Of a stretch of 56,932 nt of DNA, positions 7,352 through 15,849 are shown in pieces. Origin of the DNA: Ruminococcus sp. (GTDB lineage: Bacteria; Bacillota; Clostridia; Oscillospirales; Acutalibacteraceae); assembly GCA_017384945.1 (NCBI GenBank), contig JAFNSO010000087.1, positions 1-56,932 of the forward strand, in the 5' to 3' direction. The stretch's first letter is position 1. Each line of letters starts with the position of its first letter. Position numbers and translations under genes: made by a program. The notes beneath the pieces are model-generated. The model was given only the letters and a program-made list of their open reading frames with translations. It had not been told where the DNA came from and did no database searches.

Positions 7352-10261
7352 TTACTCTCTGCCGATTGCGGAAAGCAGACTTCTGATTCGGATTTTGACC
7401 GCGCCGAGGTTTGTAATCTCGTCAATCTTGATCTGGGTGTAGATCTTGTTGTTGCGCTCGAGGATCTCTCTTACCTCGTCGGTCGTGATCGCGTCGACTC
7501 CGCAGCCAAAGGAAACGAGCTGTACGAGCTGCATATCCTTTCTTGTGCTGACGTAGTTCGCGGCAGCGTAAAGACGCGAATGATAAGTCCATTGGTTGAG
7601 AACGGCGGTTTTGAAGCTGTCGGCTCGGGGGCTTACGACGTCCTCGCTGACGACGCTGACGTTAAAGCCCGATATGAGCTTGTCGATACCGTGGTTGATT
7701 TCGGGGTCGATGTGGTACGGACGACCCGAGAGGACGATGATCTCTCTGCCCGCCTGCTCCGCCTCGGCTATGATCTCGTCACCGCGCGAACGAATCCGCT
7801 CAAAGTAGCCCTCGTACTCGCTGTAGGCGGCTTTTGAAGCCACCTTGACCTCGCCGAGAGTGAGCGACGGGAAGAACTGCTTCAAGCTCTCGAACGCTTT
7901 CTTGGGGAAATCCTTGGGACGGTGGATCCCGAGGTAGGGCATAATGAACTTTATGTCCCTGATACCCTTCATATTGTTCTTGATGACCTCGGGGTAATAG
8001 GCGACCACGGGGCAGTTGTAGTGGTTGTCGCCCGCGCCCTCGTCAAAGTTGTAGGACATACAGGGGTAGAAGATGTTTTCAATACCCTCGTCGAGCAGAT
8101 ATTGGATGTGACCGTGCATAAGCTTCGCGGGGAAACAAACGGTGTCGCTGGGGATGGTCTGCTGACCCTTCTGATAAAGCTTTCTGTTTGAATAAGGGGA
8201 ATGAACGACGCTGAACCCGAGCTCGGTAAAGAACCTCCACCAGAACGGGAAGAGCTCGTACATATTAAGTCCCATCGGGATTCCGATCGTGCCCCTTGAG
8301 CCCTCGACAGGCTTGTACTTCGCGAGCTGCTCGAGCTTGTAGGAGAAGATGTTTCTGTCTGAGGCGGGAGCCTTTTTGGTGATCGGACGCTCACAGCGGT
8401 TGCCCGCTATGAACTTCTTGCCGCCCGAGAAGGTGTTGATCGTGAGACGGCAGTTGTTATTGCAAAGGCCGCAGTTAGTGACCTTGATTTCGTGAACAAA
8501 ATTGTCGAGGTATTCCCTGTCGGCGAGCGTCGACTTGGGATTTTCCTTGTCCCTGACCTTGTTCATCGCGTAGAGGGCTGCTCCGTAAGCGCCCATAAGA
8601 CCCGCGATGTTGCTTCTGACGACCTCGACACCCATTTCCTGCTCAAAGGCGCGGAGTACGGCGTTGTTGAGGAAGGTGCCGCCCTGAACGACGACTCGTC
8701 TGCCGAGCTCGTCGGGACTTGCGGCTCGGATAACCTTGTAAAGCGCGTTTTTGACGACCGAAAGCGACAGACCCGCCGAGATGTCCTCGATCGTCGCGCC
8801 GTCCTTCTGAGCCTGCTTTACGGACGAGTTCATAAACACGGTGCACCGTGAGCCGAGGTCTACGGGGTGCTTTGCGAAAATACCCTTGTTCGCGAAGTCC
8901 TCGATCGAGTAGCCCAGAGCGTTCGCGAAGGTCTGCAAAAAGCTTCCGCAGCCCGAGGAGCACGCCTCGTTGAGAAACAGGTTGTCGATCGTGCCGTTGT
9001 GGATTTTGAAGCACTTGATATCCTGCCCGCCGATGTCGATAACGAACTCGACGTCGGGCATAAAGTGCTTAGCGGCGGTGAAGTGGGCTATGGTCTCGAC
9101 GATTCCGTAGTCAACGGAGAACGCGTTTTTGATTATATCCTCGCCGTAGCCCGTAACGGCGGAGGAGGCTATGTCAAGCTCGGGATTGAGCTCGTATACC
9201 TCCTGCAAAAAGCTCTTTATGAGCTCTACGGGGTTGCCCTTTGAGGGCATATATTTTGAGTAAAGAAGCTCGCAGTCCTCGGAGAGCACGACCGCCTTGA
9301 CGGTGGTTGAGCCCGAGTCCATTCCGACGAACGCCCTGCCGGTGTAGCCCTTGAGCTCCTTTGTATCGATGTGAGCCTTTTCGTGGCGGGCGATGAACTC
9401 CTCGTACTCCTTCTCGTTCTCGAAGAGCTGAGGGTTAAAGGCGAAGTTGCCGCTGCCCGTGTAGCGGCTTACCTCACTGATGATTTTGTCAAAGTCGATT
9501 TTGCGGTCGGCGCAAAGCGCGGCGCCGCAGGCGACGTAGTAGAGCGAGTTTTCGGGACAAATACCCTCGGTTTTGAGCGTTTTGTCGAAGCATTTTCTCA
9601 GCTCGCTCATAAAGGTGAGCGGTCCGCCGAGGTAGATCACCTTGCCCTCGATCTCGCGGCCCTGAGCCAGTCCCGCGACGGTCTGGTTAACGACCGCCTG
9701 GAATATGCTCTCGGCTATGTCCGCCTTTCTCGCGCCCTGATTGAGGAGCGGCTGGATGTCGGTTTTCGCGAAAACTCCGCAGCGCGAGGCGATCGTATAG
9801 GTCTTTTCGTACTGCCCTGCAAGCTCGTCCATCTCCTCGAGAGGAACGTTGAGCAGGGTTGCCATCTGGTCGATAAAGGCGCCCGTACCGCCCGCGCAGG
9901 TTCCGTTCATCCTGACCTCGAGTCCGCCCGAGAGGAAAAGTATCTTCGCGTCCTCGCCGCCGAGCTCGATTACAACGTCGGTTCCGGGGATAAAGGTGTT
10001 CGCCGCGACTCTCGTGGCGTAGACCTCCTGAACGAAGTCGATGTCGCAGCTCTCCGCGACGCCCATTCCCGCGCTGCCGCTCATAGCGACAAAAGCGTCC
10101 TCCGCTTCGGGAACAGCCTCTCTGACCGTGTTCAGGATCTCGCCGATTTTCTCGGTTATCTGCGAAAAATGGCGCTGGTAGGTGCTGTATATTAAATTGT
10201 TGTCGTCGTCAAGGACCACGCATTTTATGGTCGTTGAGCCGATATCAAGACCCAGCTTCAT
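7352..10261 (-). CDS. Acyl-CoA dehydratase activase-related protein with two BadF/HgdC-type ATPase domains
   Basis: A 969-residue protein with two tandem ASKHA ATPase domains of the BadF/BcrA/HgdC family: the first begins LGLDIGSTTIK at the N-terminus, the second begins VGMDSGSTTVK near residue 313. Each carries the family Cys/Gly loops (NGTCAGGTGAF; EACSSGCGSFLQ) that in HgdC-type activators bind one [4Fe-4S] cluster per dimer. From about residue 590 a Cys-rich stretch (CGLCNNNC, GNRCERP) opens the DUF2229-like region. Known activators inject an ATP-driven low-potential electron into 2-hydroxyacyl-CoA dehydratases; the role of this large family is not settled. The partner gene lies directly downstream. 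ATG at 10261; a palindrome near its promoter may be an operator. Confidence 0.82.
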   Translation of the reverse strand: MKLGLDIGSTTIKCVVLDDDNNLIYSTYQRHFSQITEKIGEILNTVREAVPEAEDAFVAMSGSAGMGVAESCDIDFVQEVYATRVAANTFIPGTDVVIELGGEDAKILFLSGGLEVRMNGTCAGGTGAFIDQMATLLNVPLEEMDELAGQYEKTYTIASRCGVFAKTDIQPLLNQGARKADIAESIFQAVVNQTVAGLAQGREIEGKVIYLGGPLTFMSELRKCFDKTLKTEGICPENSLYYVACGAALCADRKIDFDKIISEVSRYTGSGNFAFNPQLFENEKEYEEFIARHEKAHIDTKELKGYTGRAFVGMDSGSTTVKAVVLSEDCELLYSKYMPSKGNPVELIKSFLQEVYELNPELDIASSAVTGYGEDIIKNAFSVDYGIVETIAHFTAAKHFMPDVEFVIDIGGQDIKCFKIHNGTIDNLFLNEACSSGCGSFLQTFANALGYSIEDFANKGIFAKHPVDLGSRCTVFMNSSVKQAQKDGATIEDISAGLSLSVVKNALYKVIRAASPDELGRRVVVQGGTFLNNAVLRAFEQEMGVEVVRSNIAGLMGAYGAALYAMNKVRDKENPKSTLADREYLDNFVHEIKVTNCGLCNNNCRLTINTFSGGKKFIAGNRCERPITKKAPASDRNIFSYKLEQLAKYKPVEGSRGTIGIPMGLNMYELFPFWWRFFTELGFSVVHSPYSNRKLYQKGQQTIPSDTVCFPAKLMHGHIQYLLDEGIENIFYPCMSYNFDEGAGDNHYNCPVVAYYPEVIKNNMKGIRDIKFIMPYLGIHRPKDFPKKAFESLKQFFPSLTLGEVKVASKAAYSEYEGYFERIRSRGDEIIAEAEQAGREIIVLSGRPYHIDPEINHGIDKLISGFNVSVVSEDVVSPRADSFKTAVLNQWTYHSRLYAAANYVSTRKDMQLVQLVSFGCGVDAITTDEVREILERNNKIYTQIKIDEITNLGAVKIRIRSLLSAIGRE

Positions 10262-10288
10262 AGTAACCCCCGATTTTCTGCGTATATT

Positions 10289-10310
10289 TTAGTTTAACTA
10301 ACTAATTATA
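10289..10310 (-). promoter_or_regulatory. Candidate -10 box and operator palindrome of the activase gene
   Basis: Minus-strand TATAAT at 10305-10310 is followed by a 13-base inverted repeat (TTAGTT, one base, AACTAA; 10289-10301) at the expected transcription start. Such a position suits a repressor operator. No convincing -35 was found, so readthrough from ribF is also possible. Confidence 0.4.
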
Positions 10311-10407
10311 ATTCAAAATCTACGGCTTTTAATTCTCAATAAGAATTATACTTTACTCTGTGATATTTTACCATATAATAATCGCGCAAATGAAAGAATT
10401 TGGTCGT

Positions 10408-11322
10408 TTAGTGCTCATATTCGCCCATCATTTGCAGGGCGAGCTGTCCGTCGCGCTTGATCGCGCGCTCGAGCTCCTTTATGCTTTCAAAGCGCTTTTC
10501 CTCGCGGATAAAGCCCAAAAGTCTCACGCTGACGTGCTTTCCGTAAAGGTCGCCGCCGTGGTAGTTCGGCATCCAGGTCTCGCAGTTCGGTGCGTTGTAG
10601 TCGCCGATCGTGGGCTTGACGCCGATGTTGGTAACGCCCGCGAAGCTCAGCCCGTCAAAGCTGACCCGCGAGGCGTAGACCCCGAATTTCGGCAAAACGA
10701 GCTCGTGAGGGATTTGCAGGTTGATAGTCGGCGTTTCCATAGAGGAGCCTATTCGGTTGCCCTCGACGGATTTTCCGCTTATCTCGAACTCGTAGCCGAG
10801 GAGCCTGTTCGCTTCTCTTACGTCGCCGTTTTTGAGCAATTTGCGGATTTGAGTCGAGGACGCGAGCTTGCCGCCGACGGTAACGGGAGCACAGACGGTG
10901 GCGTAAATATTTCTTTCGGCGCAAAGCTTCATCAGATCCGAGGTGTCTCCGCTGCCCCTGACACCGAACCGATAATTAAATCCGCAAAAAACCCTCTTAG
11001 CGTTGAAAACGCCGAAAAGCACCTCGTCGACAAACTGCTTCGGGGTTTTGTTTCTGATTGTCTCGAAGTCGATTACGTAGAGGAGCTCGATTCCCGTTTC
11101 CTCAAGGAGCTTTACCTTTCGCTCAAAGGTCAGAAGCTGCATATTCCTGTCCCCGGGCTTTGGTGTGCGCGAAAAGGTGAACGCCGTAGGCAAAAGTCCG
11201 AGCGGCTTGCACGCCACCGCGTCGCCGAGCACTACCTTATGCCCGCGGTGCAGTCCGTCGAAAAAACCGAGAGCGACAGCCGTCGGCTTATCCGATCGTG
11301 TCAAATCATATAAAATCCGCAT
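10408..11322 (-). CDS. ribF: Bifunctional riboflavin kinase / FAD synthetase
   Basis: Converts riboflavin to FMN and FMN to FAD in the cytoplasm. The nucleotidyl-transferase motif GFFDGLHRGHK is near the N-terminus, and the N-terminal FAD synthetase domain runs to about residue 180. The riboflavin kinase domain follows, with GSSMETPTINLQ in place of the common GRPLGFPTANL and with the conserved PTxN retained. At 304 residues it has the usual length. The ATG at 11322 is selected over the TTG at 11331 because GAGGAGG stands just upstream. In many Firmicutes ribF follows truB in the infB operon; here it is about 42 kb away and sits 34 bases downstream of nudF instead. Confidence 0.93.
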   Translation of the reverse strand: MRILYDLTRSDKPTAVALGFFDGLHRGHKVVLGDAVACKPLGLLPTAFTFSRTPKPGDRNMQLLTFERKVKLLEETGIELLYVIDFETIRNKTPKQFVDEVLFGVFNAKRVFCGFNYRFGVRGSGDTSDLMKLCAERNIYATVCAPVTVGGKLASSTQIRKLLKNGDVREANRLLGYEFEISGKSVEGNRIGSSMETPTINLQIPHELVLPKFGVYASRVSFDGLSFAGVTNIGVKPTIGDYNAPNCETWMPNYHGGDLYGKHVSVRLLGFIREEKRFESIKELERAIKRDGQLALQMMGEYEH

Positions 11323-11356
11323 AACTGTCAACTCCTCCTCGTAGATTATAGTAAAC

Positions 11357-11905
11357 TCAGATTTTCTTCAGTCTCAGAAGCGCGTCGAGCTTTAAAATCG
11401 TGACCTGCGTTTTCGCGTCGGCGATCTGATTGTTCAGAACCATCTCGACCGCCTTTTCCATAGGGATTTTGAGCACGTCGAGGAACTCATCCTCGTCGGG
11501 GCTCTGCTCGCCTGTGCTCTTTACGCGGCAGGCGTAGAGGTGGATTATTTCGTTTGTGTAGCCTGTGCTTGGGTAAAGCTTGCCCAGGGAGGTGAAGCTG
11601 TAGCCCGTACAGCCCGTTTCCTCCATCAGCTCACGCTTGCCGTTTTCAAGCGGGGTGCTTCCCTTTTCGAGCTTGCCCGCGGGGAGCTCGAGCACGACCT
11701 CCCTATACGGATAGCGGAACTGCTTTACAAAATATAGCTCGTCGTTTTCGTCGAGGGCGGCAATACACACTCCGCCCGGGTGGAGCACGATCTCACGCAT
11801 AGCGTGATTGCCGTCGGGTAGCTCAACCTCGTCGTGCAAAACGTGCAGGACCCTTCCGTTAAAAATCTCCGTACTGTTCAATGTTTTTTCTTCAAGCTTG
11901 CTCAT
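11357..11905 (-). CDS. nudF: NUDIX hydrolase, ADP-ribose pyrophosphatase type
   Basis: A 182-residue NUDIX enzyme that most likely splits ADP-ribose to AMP and ribose-5-phosphate. The Nudix box spans AGKLEKGSTPLENG and KRELMEETGC; its REUxEExGU half is intact and supplies the metal ligands. The usual first Glu of the box is Ser here, a change that need not abolish activity because that Glu mainly forms a salt bridge. The N-terminal beta strands (HDEVELPDGNH, REIVLHPGGV) match the ADPRase subfamily. The ATG at 11905 follows GGAGG. It opens the nudF-ribF cluster and is head-to-head with an M14 peptidase only about 14-23 bases away. Confidence 0.9.
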   Translation of the reverse strand: MSKLEEKTLNSTEIFNGRVLHVLHDEVELPDGNHAMREIVLHPGGVCIAALDENDELYFVKQFRYPYREVVLELPAGKLEKGSTPLENGKRELMEETGCTGYSFTSLGKLYPSTGYTNEIIHLYACRVKSTGEQSPDEDEFLDVLKIPMEKAVEMVLNNQIADAKTQVTILKLDALLRLKKI

Positions 11906-11927
11906 ATTGTCCTCCGAGGTGATTTAT
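11906..11927. promoter_or_regulatory. Overlapping divergent ribosome binding sites
   Basis: The short stretch between the two divergent starts contains GGAGG on the minus strand for nudF and GAGGTGAT (11916-11923) on the plus strand for the peptidase; the two halves form a CCTCCGAGG near-palindrome. There is no room for promoters, so each gene's promoter must lie inside the other gene. Confidence 0.5.
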
Positions 11928-12818
11928 ATTAATACTTACAACGCCGAGCCCGACAGTTATCTGCGGGAAACGGCAGTCAAAAATCTTTGCGAAAAGTTCA
12001 ATTTTCTGCGCTTATCCGTAATCGGGCGCAGTCTTTGCGGCAGAAAAATCCAAGCGCTCACAATCGGGAGCCGCAAGAGCCCGATCCTGTACGCCGCCGC
12101 CTTCCACGGCAGCGAGTGGCTGAACATACTGTTTATGCTTCGGTTCGCGGAGGAGGTGTGCGAGTCCTACTCCCAAAAAACAAAGCCCGAGGGCGTGGAT
12201 GTTTTCAAGGCTCTGCAAAGGCGCGGGCTCGTGATTATCCCCTGCGTAAATCCCGACGGGGTCGAAATCGCCCTGCGCGGTTCGGGCTCCTGCCCGAGGT
12301 ACAAAGCCCTGATTGACAGTCTCTCAAAAAACCCCGGCAAATGGCAGGCGAACGCCCGCGGGATCGACCTCAACCACAACTTCAACGCGGGCTTCCGCGA
12401 GCTCAAAAGGCTCGAACGCGAGGCGGGGATCGTATCCCCCGCTCCGACCCGCTACGGCGGGGAGAGACCGTTCTCCGAGCCTGAGACCGTCGCGCTGAGA
12501 AACCTGTGCCTGAGAAGCCGATTTCACAGCGCCGCGGCGTTTCACAGTCAGGGTCGCGAGGTCTACTGCACCTACGGCAGAACCCCCGAAAAGAGCGTGC
12601 TGCTCGGCGAGACCTTCGCGGCGCTCGCGGATTACAGGGTGAGCGTGCCCGAAAAGCTCGCGACGGGCGGCGGGTTCAAGGACTGGATGATAGGCTTTCT
12701 GAACACCCCGGCGATCACCGTCGAGACGGGCTTGGGCGAAAATCCTCTGCCGCTCAGAAGCTATCCCCCCGAGTACGAGAGGATAAGGAGCGCTTTGTTT
12801 CGGTGTATTCTTGTATAA
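11919..12818 (+). CDS. M14-family zinc peptidase, probably gamma-D-glutamyl-meso-diaminopimelate type
   Basis: Roughly 300 residues forming one M14 carboxypeptidase-fold domain. Zinc ligands are the His and Glu of FHGSEW and the His of FHSQGREVY; NPDGV and ARGIDLNHNF are conserved, and TVETG carries the catalytic Glu. The NHNF motif in place of NRNF and the HSQGREVY segment resemble the muropeptide-cutting branch (YqgT/endopeptidase I) rather than digestive carboxypeptidases. There is no signal peptide, so it would act on recycled muropeptides in the cytoplasm unless exported otherwise. The start is uncertain: no ATG precedes the active site outside nudF. GTG at 11919 lacks an SD; ATT at 11928 has GAGGTGAT ideally placed. 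Confidence 0.82.
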   Translation: MIYINTYNAEPDSYLRETAVKNLCEKFNFLRLSVIGRSLCGRKIQALTIGSRKSPILYAAAFHGSEWLNILFMLRFAEEVCESYSQKTKPEGVDVFKALQRRGLVIIPCVNPDGVEIALRGSGSCPRYKALIDSLSKNPGKWQANARGIDLNHNFNAGFRELKRLEREAGIVSPAPTRYGGERPFSEPETVALRNLCLRSRFHSAAAFHSQGREVYCTYGRTPEKSVLLGETFAALADYRVSVPEKLATGGGFKDWMIGFLNTPAITVETGLGENPLPLRSYPPEYERIRSALFRCILV

Positions 12819-12822
12819 GGAA

Positions 12823-12846
12823 ACGGGCGGGCTCTCACCCGCCCGT
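12823..12846. terminator. Bidirectional hairpin terminator between peptidase and asnB
   Basis: Nine-bp GC-rich stem (ACGGGCGGG with its complement) and loop CTCTCA, placed just after both convergent stop codons. Confidence 0.8.
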
Positions 12847-12852
12847 CAGGCT

Positions 12853-15162
12853 TTATTCCGTTAACGCGTCTACGTCATTGAGAATACTGTCGATTACGTC
12901 GTCGCGGATTATTCCCGACTCGTCGGTGATTTCGGACTGCTGGGTGATGTCGATATACTCCTCGGCGGGCTCCTCCTCGGCGTAGTCCTCGTCCTCCTCG
13001 ATCACGTGGTCGTCGTCGGAGACGATCTCATACTCCATCGCCGCCTGCTCCGCCTGCTGGAGCGGAGTGAGTGTGTCGTTCTGGATCGAGCCGACGATGT
13101 TCTCCTGCAAATTCTGGAATCTTGAGGCAAGCTGGTCGTCGTCGTCAAAGGCTTCCTCGACGTTGTCGGTGGAATCCTGAGCGTAGCCGTCGTCGCCGAG
13201 TCCCTCCTGAGACGCGAGCTCAGCCTGAACCTTTTCGATAGCCGCCTTCTGCTTCTGGAGCTTTCTCTGCGCCTCCGCCTTTGCCTTTAGCTCAACGAGG
13301 TGGTTTTGAGGCTTTTCGACCTTGCGCTCGTCCTTGAAGTAGATGTTATACCAAACGATGAAGATGTATATTGTCCAGATTTTGCGGCTGTTATCCTCTT
13401 TTCCGCTGAAATGGACGTCGAGCCAGTTCAGAAGAATATCCGTGTTAAAGAATTTCTGCGCGGTCTCGGAGGTGAACGCCTCTTTTACGACCTTGTAATA
13501 CTGCTCGTCGCGCAGCCATACCCTCGTCGGAACGGGGAAGCCGAGCTTCTCCTTTTCGGCTGTCTCAATCGGAAGATGGCGCTGAGCCGCCTTACGCATA
13601 GCGTACTTTGTGTTGTGCTTGTTGACGCGGAGATTTGTCGGCAGCGTTGACGCGACCTTGAACACCTCCTTGTCGAGGAAGGGAACTCTCAGCTCAAGGG
13701 AGTTAGCCATCGACATTCTGTCCGCCTTGAGAAGAATATCGCCGACCATCCAGAGGTTGATGTCGAGCGTCTGCATACGGGTCACGTCGTCCTGACGGCG
13801 GGTTCGGTTGAACACGCGGCGCGTCAGTCTCTGCGGCTTTGTGGCGATCGACGGGTCACGCAGGAGCTCGCGCTTCTGGTCGTAGTCGTACATAAACGCG
13901 TTGCCGATGTAGCGCTTTTCAAGCGGATGGGTCGCGCGGATGATATAGTCTCTGCCCCTGATGTCGGGGAGCTTCTTCGCAATCCTGCACAGAAGTCTCC
14001 TGAGCGCGTAGGGGATGATTTTCTGATAGATTTTAAAAACTCTCGGGTCGTTGTAGCAGGTGTAGCCGCCGAAAAGCTCGTCGGCGCCCTCGCCCGAGAG
14101 GACGACCTTGACGTAGTCGCTCGCGAGCCTCGACACAAAGTAGAGCGCGATACAGCTCGGGTCGGCGAGCGGCTGGTCCATATGATACTGGACGGTGGGA
14201 ACCGCGTCCCAGAACTCCTCGCTCGAAATCAGGTGAGTGTGGTGCTCGACCCCGATTTCCTTTGAGAGGTTCTTCGCCCAGGAAATCTCGTTATATTTTT
14301 CGCCGAAGTCAAATCCGACGGTAAAGGTCTTCTGGTCTGCAAAGTAGGTCGAAACGTAGCTCGAATCGACTCCGCTCGAGAGGAAGCAGCCGACCTCAAC
14401 GTCGGCGATTTTATGAGCGTTGACGGAGTCCTCAAATACCTTCTCGATTTTATCGACGGCCTCCTCCTCGGTCATATTCTCATCGGGCTTGAAGCGAGCC
14501 TCAAAGTAACGGACGGTCTCGACCTCTCCGTTTTTGAAGGTCATATAGTGACCCGGGAGCAGGCAGTAGATCCCCTCGAAGAACGTCTCGGGAGGAACCG
14601 CGTACTGGAACGAAAGGTAGGTGTCGAGCGCCTTATAGTTGAATTTCTTCTCATACTTCGGGTGCTCGAGGATCGACTTTATCTCGCTTGCGTATATAAA
14701 ATCCCTGTTTTCGCCGACGACCGCGTAGTGCATCGGCTTTATTCCGAAGAAGTCGCGCGCGATGAAAATGCTCTGATCCTTCGTATTGTAAATCGCGAAG
14801 CCGAACATTCCTCTGAGCTTCAAGAGCATATCCTCCTGCCACTCCTCGTAGCCGTGGACAAGCACCTCGCTGTCAGCCTTGGTGTAGAACTTATGTCCCG
14901 CTTCCTCGAGCTCCTTTCTGAGCTCCTTGTAGTTATAAATCTCGCCGTTGAAGGTCAGCACGAGGGTCTTGTCCTCGTTGTAAATCGGCTGGTGACCCTC
15001 CTCGAGGTCGATGATACTCAGCCTTCTGAAGCCCATACTGATGTACTTGTCCATAAAAAAGCCATCGGAGTCGGGACCCCTGTGAGTAATGACCTCGGTC
15101 ATCCGTCTGATTGTTTTGTCTCTGTCGAGTACCTCGCCTGTAAATCCGCAGATACCACACAT
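12853..15162 (-). CDS. asnB: Glutamine-hydrolysing asparagine synthase with long acidic C-terminal extension
   Basis: Makes asparagine from aspartate, ATP and glutamine-derived ammonia. MCGICGF at the start exposes the Cys nucleophile of the Ntn glutaminase domain (about 2-200), with RGPDSDG and GEIYNY typical of AsnB. The synthetase domain (about 235-600) holds the PP-loop FLSSGVDSSY and SGEGADELFGGY. AsnB proteins of this type are usually about 610-630 residues; this one has 769. Residues about 614-769 form an added tail: a Lys/Gln/Ala-rich probable coiled coil, then a Gln- and Asp/Glu-rich stretch. The frame and codon style stay the same into the tail, so it is not a frameshift. The tail's function is unknown. 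Confidence 0.93.
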   Translation of the reverse strand: MCGICGFTGEVLDRDKTIRRMTEVITHRGPDSDGFFMDKYISMGFRRLSIIDLEEGHQPIYNEDKTLVLTFNGEIYNYKELRKELEEAGHKFYTKADSEVLVHGYEEWQEDMLLKLRGMFGFAIYNTKDQSIFIARDFFGIKPMHYAVVGENRDFIYASEIKSILEHPKYEKKFNYKALDTYLSFQYAVPPETFFEGIYCLLPGHYMTFKNGEVETVRYFEARFKPDENMTEEEAVDKIEKVFEDSVNAHKIADVEVGCFLSSGVDSSYVSTYFADQKTFTVGFDFGEKYNEISWAKNLSKEIGVEHHTHLISSEEFWDAVPTVQYHMDQPLADPSCIALYFVSRLASDYVKVVLSGEGADELFGGYTCYNDPRVFKIYQKIIPYALRRLLCRIAKKLPDIRGRDYIIRATHPLEKRYIGNAFMYDYDQKRELLRDPSIATKPQRLTRRVFNRTRRQDDVTRMQTLDINLWMVGDILLKADRMSMANSLELRVPFLDKEVFKVASTLPTNLRVNKHNTKYAMRKAAQRHLPIETAEKEKLGFPVPTRVWLRDEQYYKVVKEAFTSETAQKFFNTDILLNWLDVHFSGKEDNSRKIWTIYIFIVWYNIYFKDERKVEKPQNHLVELKAKAEAQRKLQKQKAAIEKVQAELASQEGLGDDGYAQDSTDNVEEAFDDDDQLASRFQNLQENIVGSIQNDTLTPLQQAEQAAMEYEIVSDDDHVIEEDEDYAEEEPAEEYIDITQQSEITDESGIIRDDVIDSILNDVDALTE

Positions 15163-15209
15163 ATATAAAACTCCCTTCTTATGGGTATTAAACCTAATTA
15201 TACATTATA

Positions 15210-15238
15210 ACTATAGCACAAAATGTATAATTCTGCAA
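15210..15238 (-). promoter_or_regulatory. Promoter of asnB
   Basis: On the minus strand TTGCAG (15233-15238) and TATAGT (15210-15215) are separated by 17 bases, a good sigma-A match about 50 bases upstream of the ATG. Confidence 0.65.
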
Positions 15239-15265
15239 TTAAAAACGGAAATTTTTAAAAAATTC

Positions 15266-15294
15266 TTGCAACACTTCGCCCGATAATTTACACT
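15266..15294 (+). promoter_or_regulatory. Putative promoter of the ECF sigma gene
   Basis: TTGCAA (15266-15271) and TACACT (15289-15294) are 17 bases apart. This resembles a sigma-A promoter more than an ECF autoregulated one, but the -10 is weak. Confidence 0.4.
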
Positions 15295-15315
15295 TATATT
15301 ACAGACGTACGTTTT

Positions 15316-15330
15316 ACCGAACTATTCGGT
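15316..15330 (+). promoter_or_regulatory. Hairpin just ahead of the sigma-factor ribosome binding site
   Basis: ACCGAA, CTA, TTCGGT form a perfect 6-bp inverted repeat ending 3 bases before GAGGGGTGA. It could be an RNA hairpin affecting translation or a protein-binding dyad. Confidence 0.4.
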
Positions 15331-15346
15331 ACCGAGGGGTGAAACT

Positions 15347-15844
15347 ATGGACGAACGAAAATTGGTCAGAAACGCCGCGCGAGGCGACCGCGAAAGCTTC
15401 GCCGAGCTGTACATAAAATATCGGGACAGGCTGTACCGCTACGCGGTTTTCCGCGTGGGAGAGGACTGCGCCGCCGACGCGGTTTCGGACTGCGTCGCCG
15501 AGGCGTGGAGGTGTATTCCGACGCTCAGGGACGAAAACGCCTTCGGTGCTTGGATTTTCAAGCTCCTGCACCGAAGCTGCATTTCGCAGATCAAGGAGCA
15601 AAAGCGCCAACGCGCGCAGAGCGGACTCGAGCAGGTCGAGCTCTCCTACACCGAGGATTTCAAGGGGCTCGAGCTGTCGCAGGCGCTCGGACTTTTGTCC
15701 GACGAGGAAAGAGAAATCGTTCTGCTGTCGGCTGTGGCGGGCTTTTCGAGCAGGGAAATCGGGGAGCTGCTCTCCCTGAGAGCGTCGACCGTACGCTCAA
15801 AGCTCAGCCGAAGTCTCAAAAAAATGAGAGAATTTCTGGAGTGA
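15347..15844 (+). CDS. ECF-type RNA polymerase sigma factor (sigma-70 family)
   Basis: A 165-residue alternative sigma factor. Region 2 covers about residues 8-75, with ESFAELYIKYRDRLYRYA and DAVSDCVAEAW, and region 4 covers about 105-160, with LSDEEREIVLLSAVAGFSSREIGELL as the recognition helix-turn-helix. The length and the absence of regions 1 and 3 place it in the extracytoplasmic-function group. GAGGGGTGA precedes the ATG. Its stop lies 5 bases before the next ATG, so it is co-translated with a membrane-anchored beta-propeller protein, which is a candidate anti-sigma or sensor. Target promoters cannot be inferred from this window. Confidence 0.88.
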   Translation: MDERKLVRNAARGDRESFAELYIKYRDRLYRYAVFRVGEDCAADAVSDCVAEAWRCIPTLRDENAFGAWIFKLLHRSCISQIKEQKRQRAQSGLEQVELSYTEDFKGLELSQALGLLSDEEREIVLLSAVAGFSSREIGELLSLRASTVRSKLSRSLKKMREFLE

Positions 15845-15849
15845 TACAT

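Noticed and set aside
9371-10195. 274-codon plus-strand open frame opposite the activase gene
   Set aside because: Antisense shadow of a gene with clear ATPase motifs; no signals of its own.
15505-15849. Long upstream open frame of the beta-propeller gene inside the sigma gene
   Set aside because: It overlaps the sigma factor, lacks a ribosome site, and reads as low-complexity out-of-frame sequence; ATG 15850 has GGAG and starts the recognisable protein.
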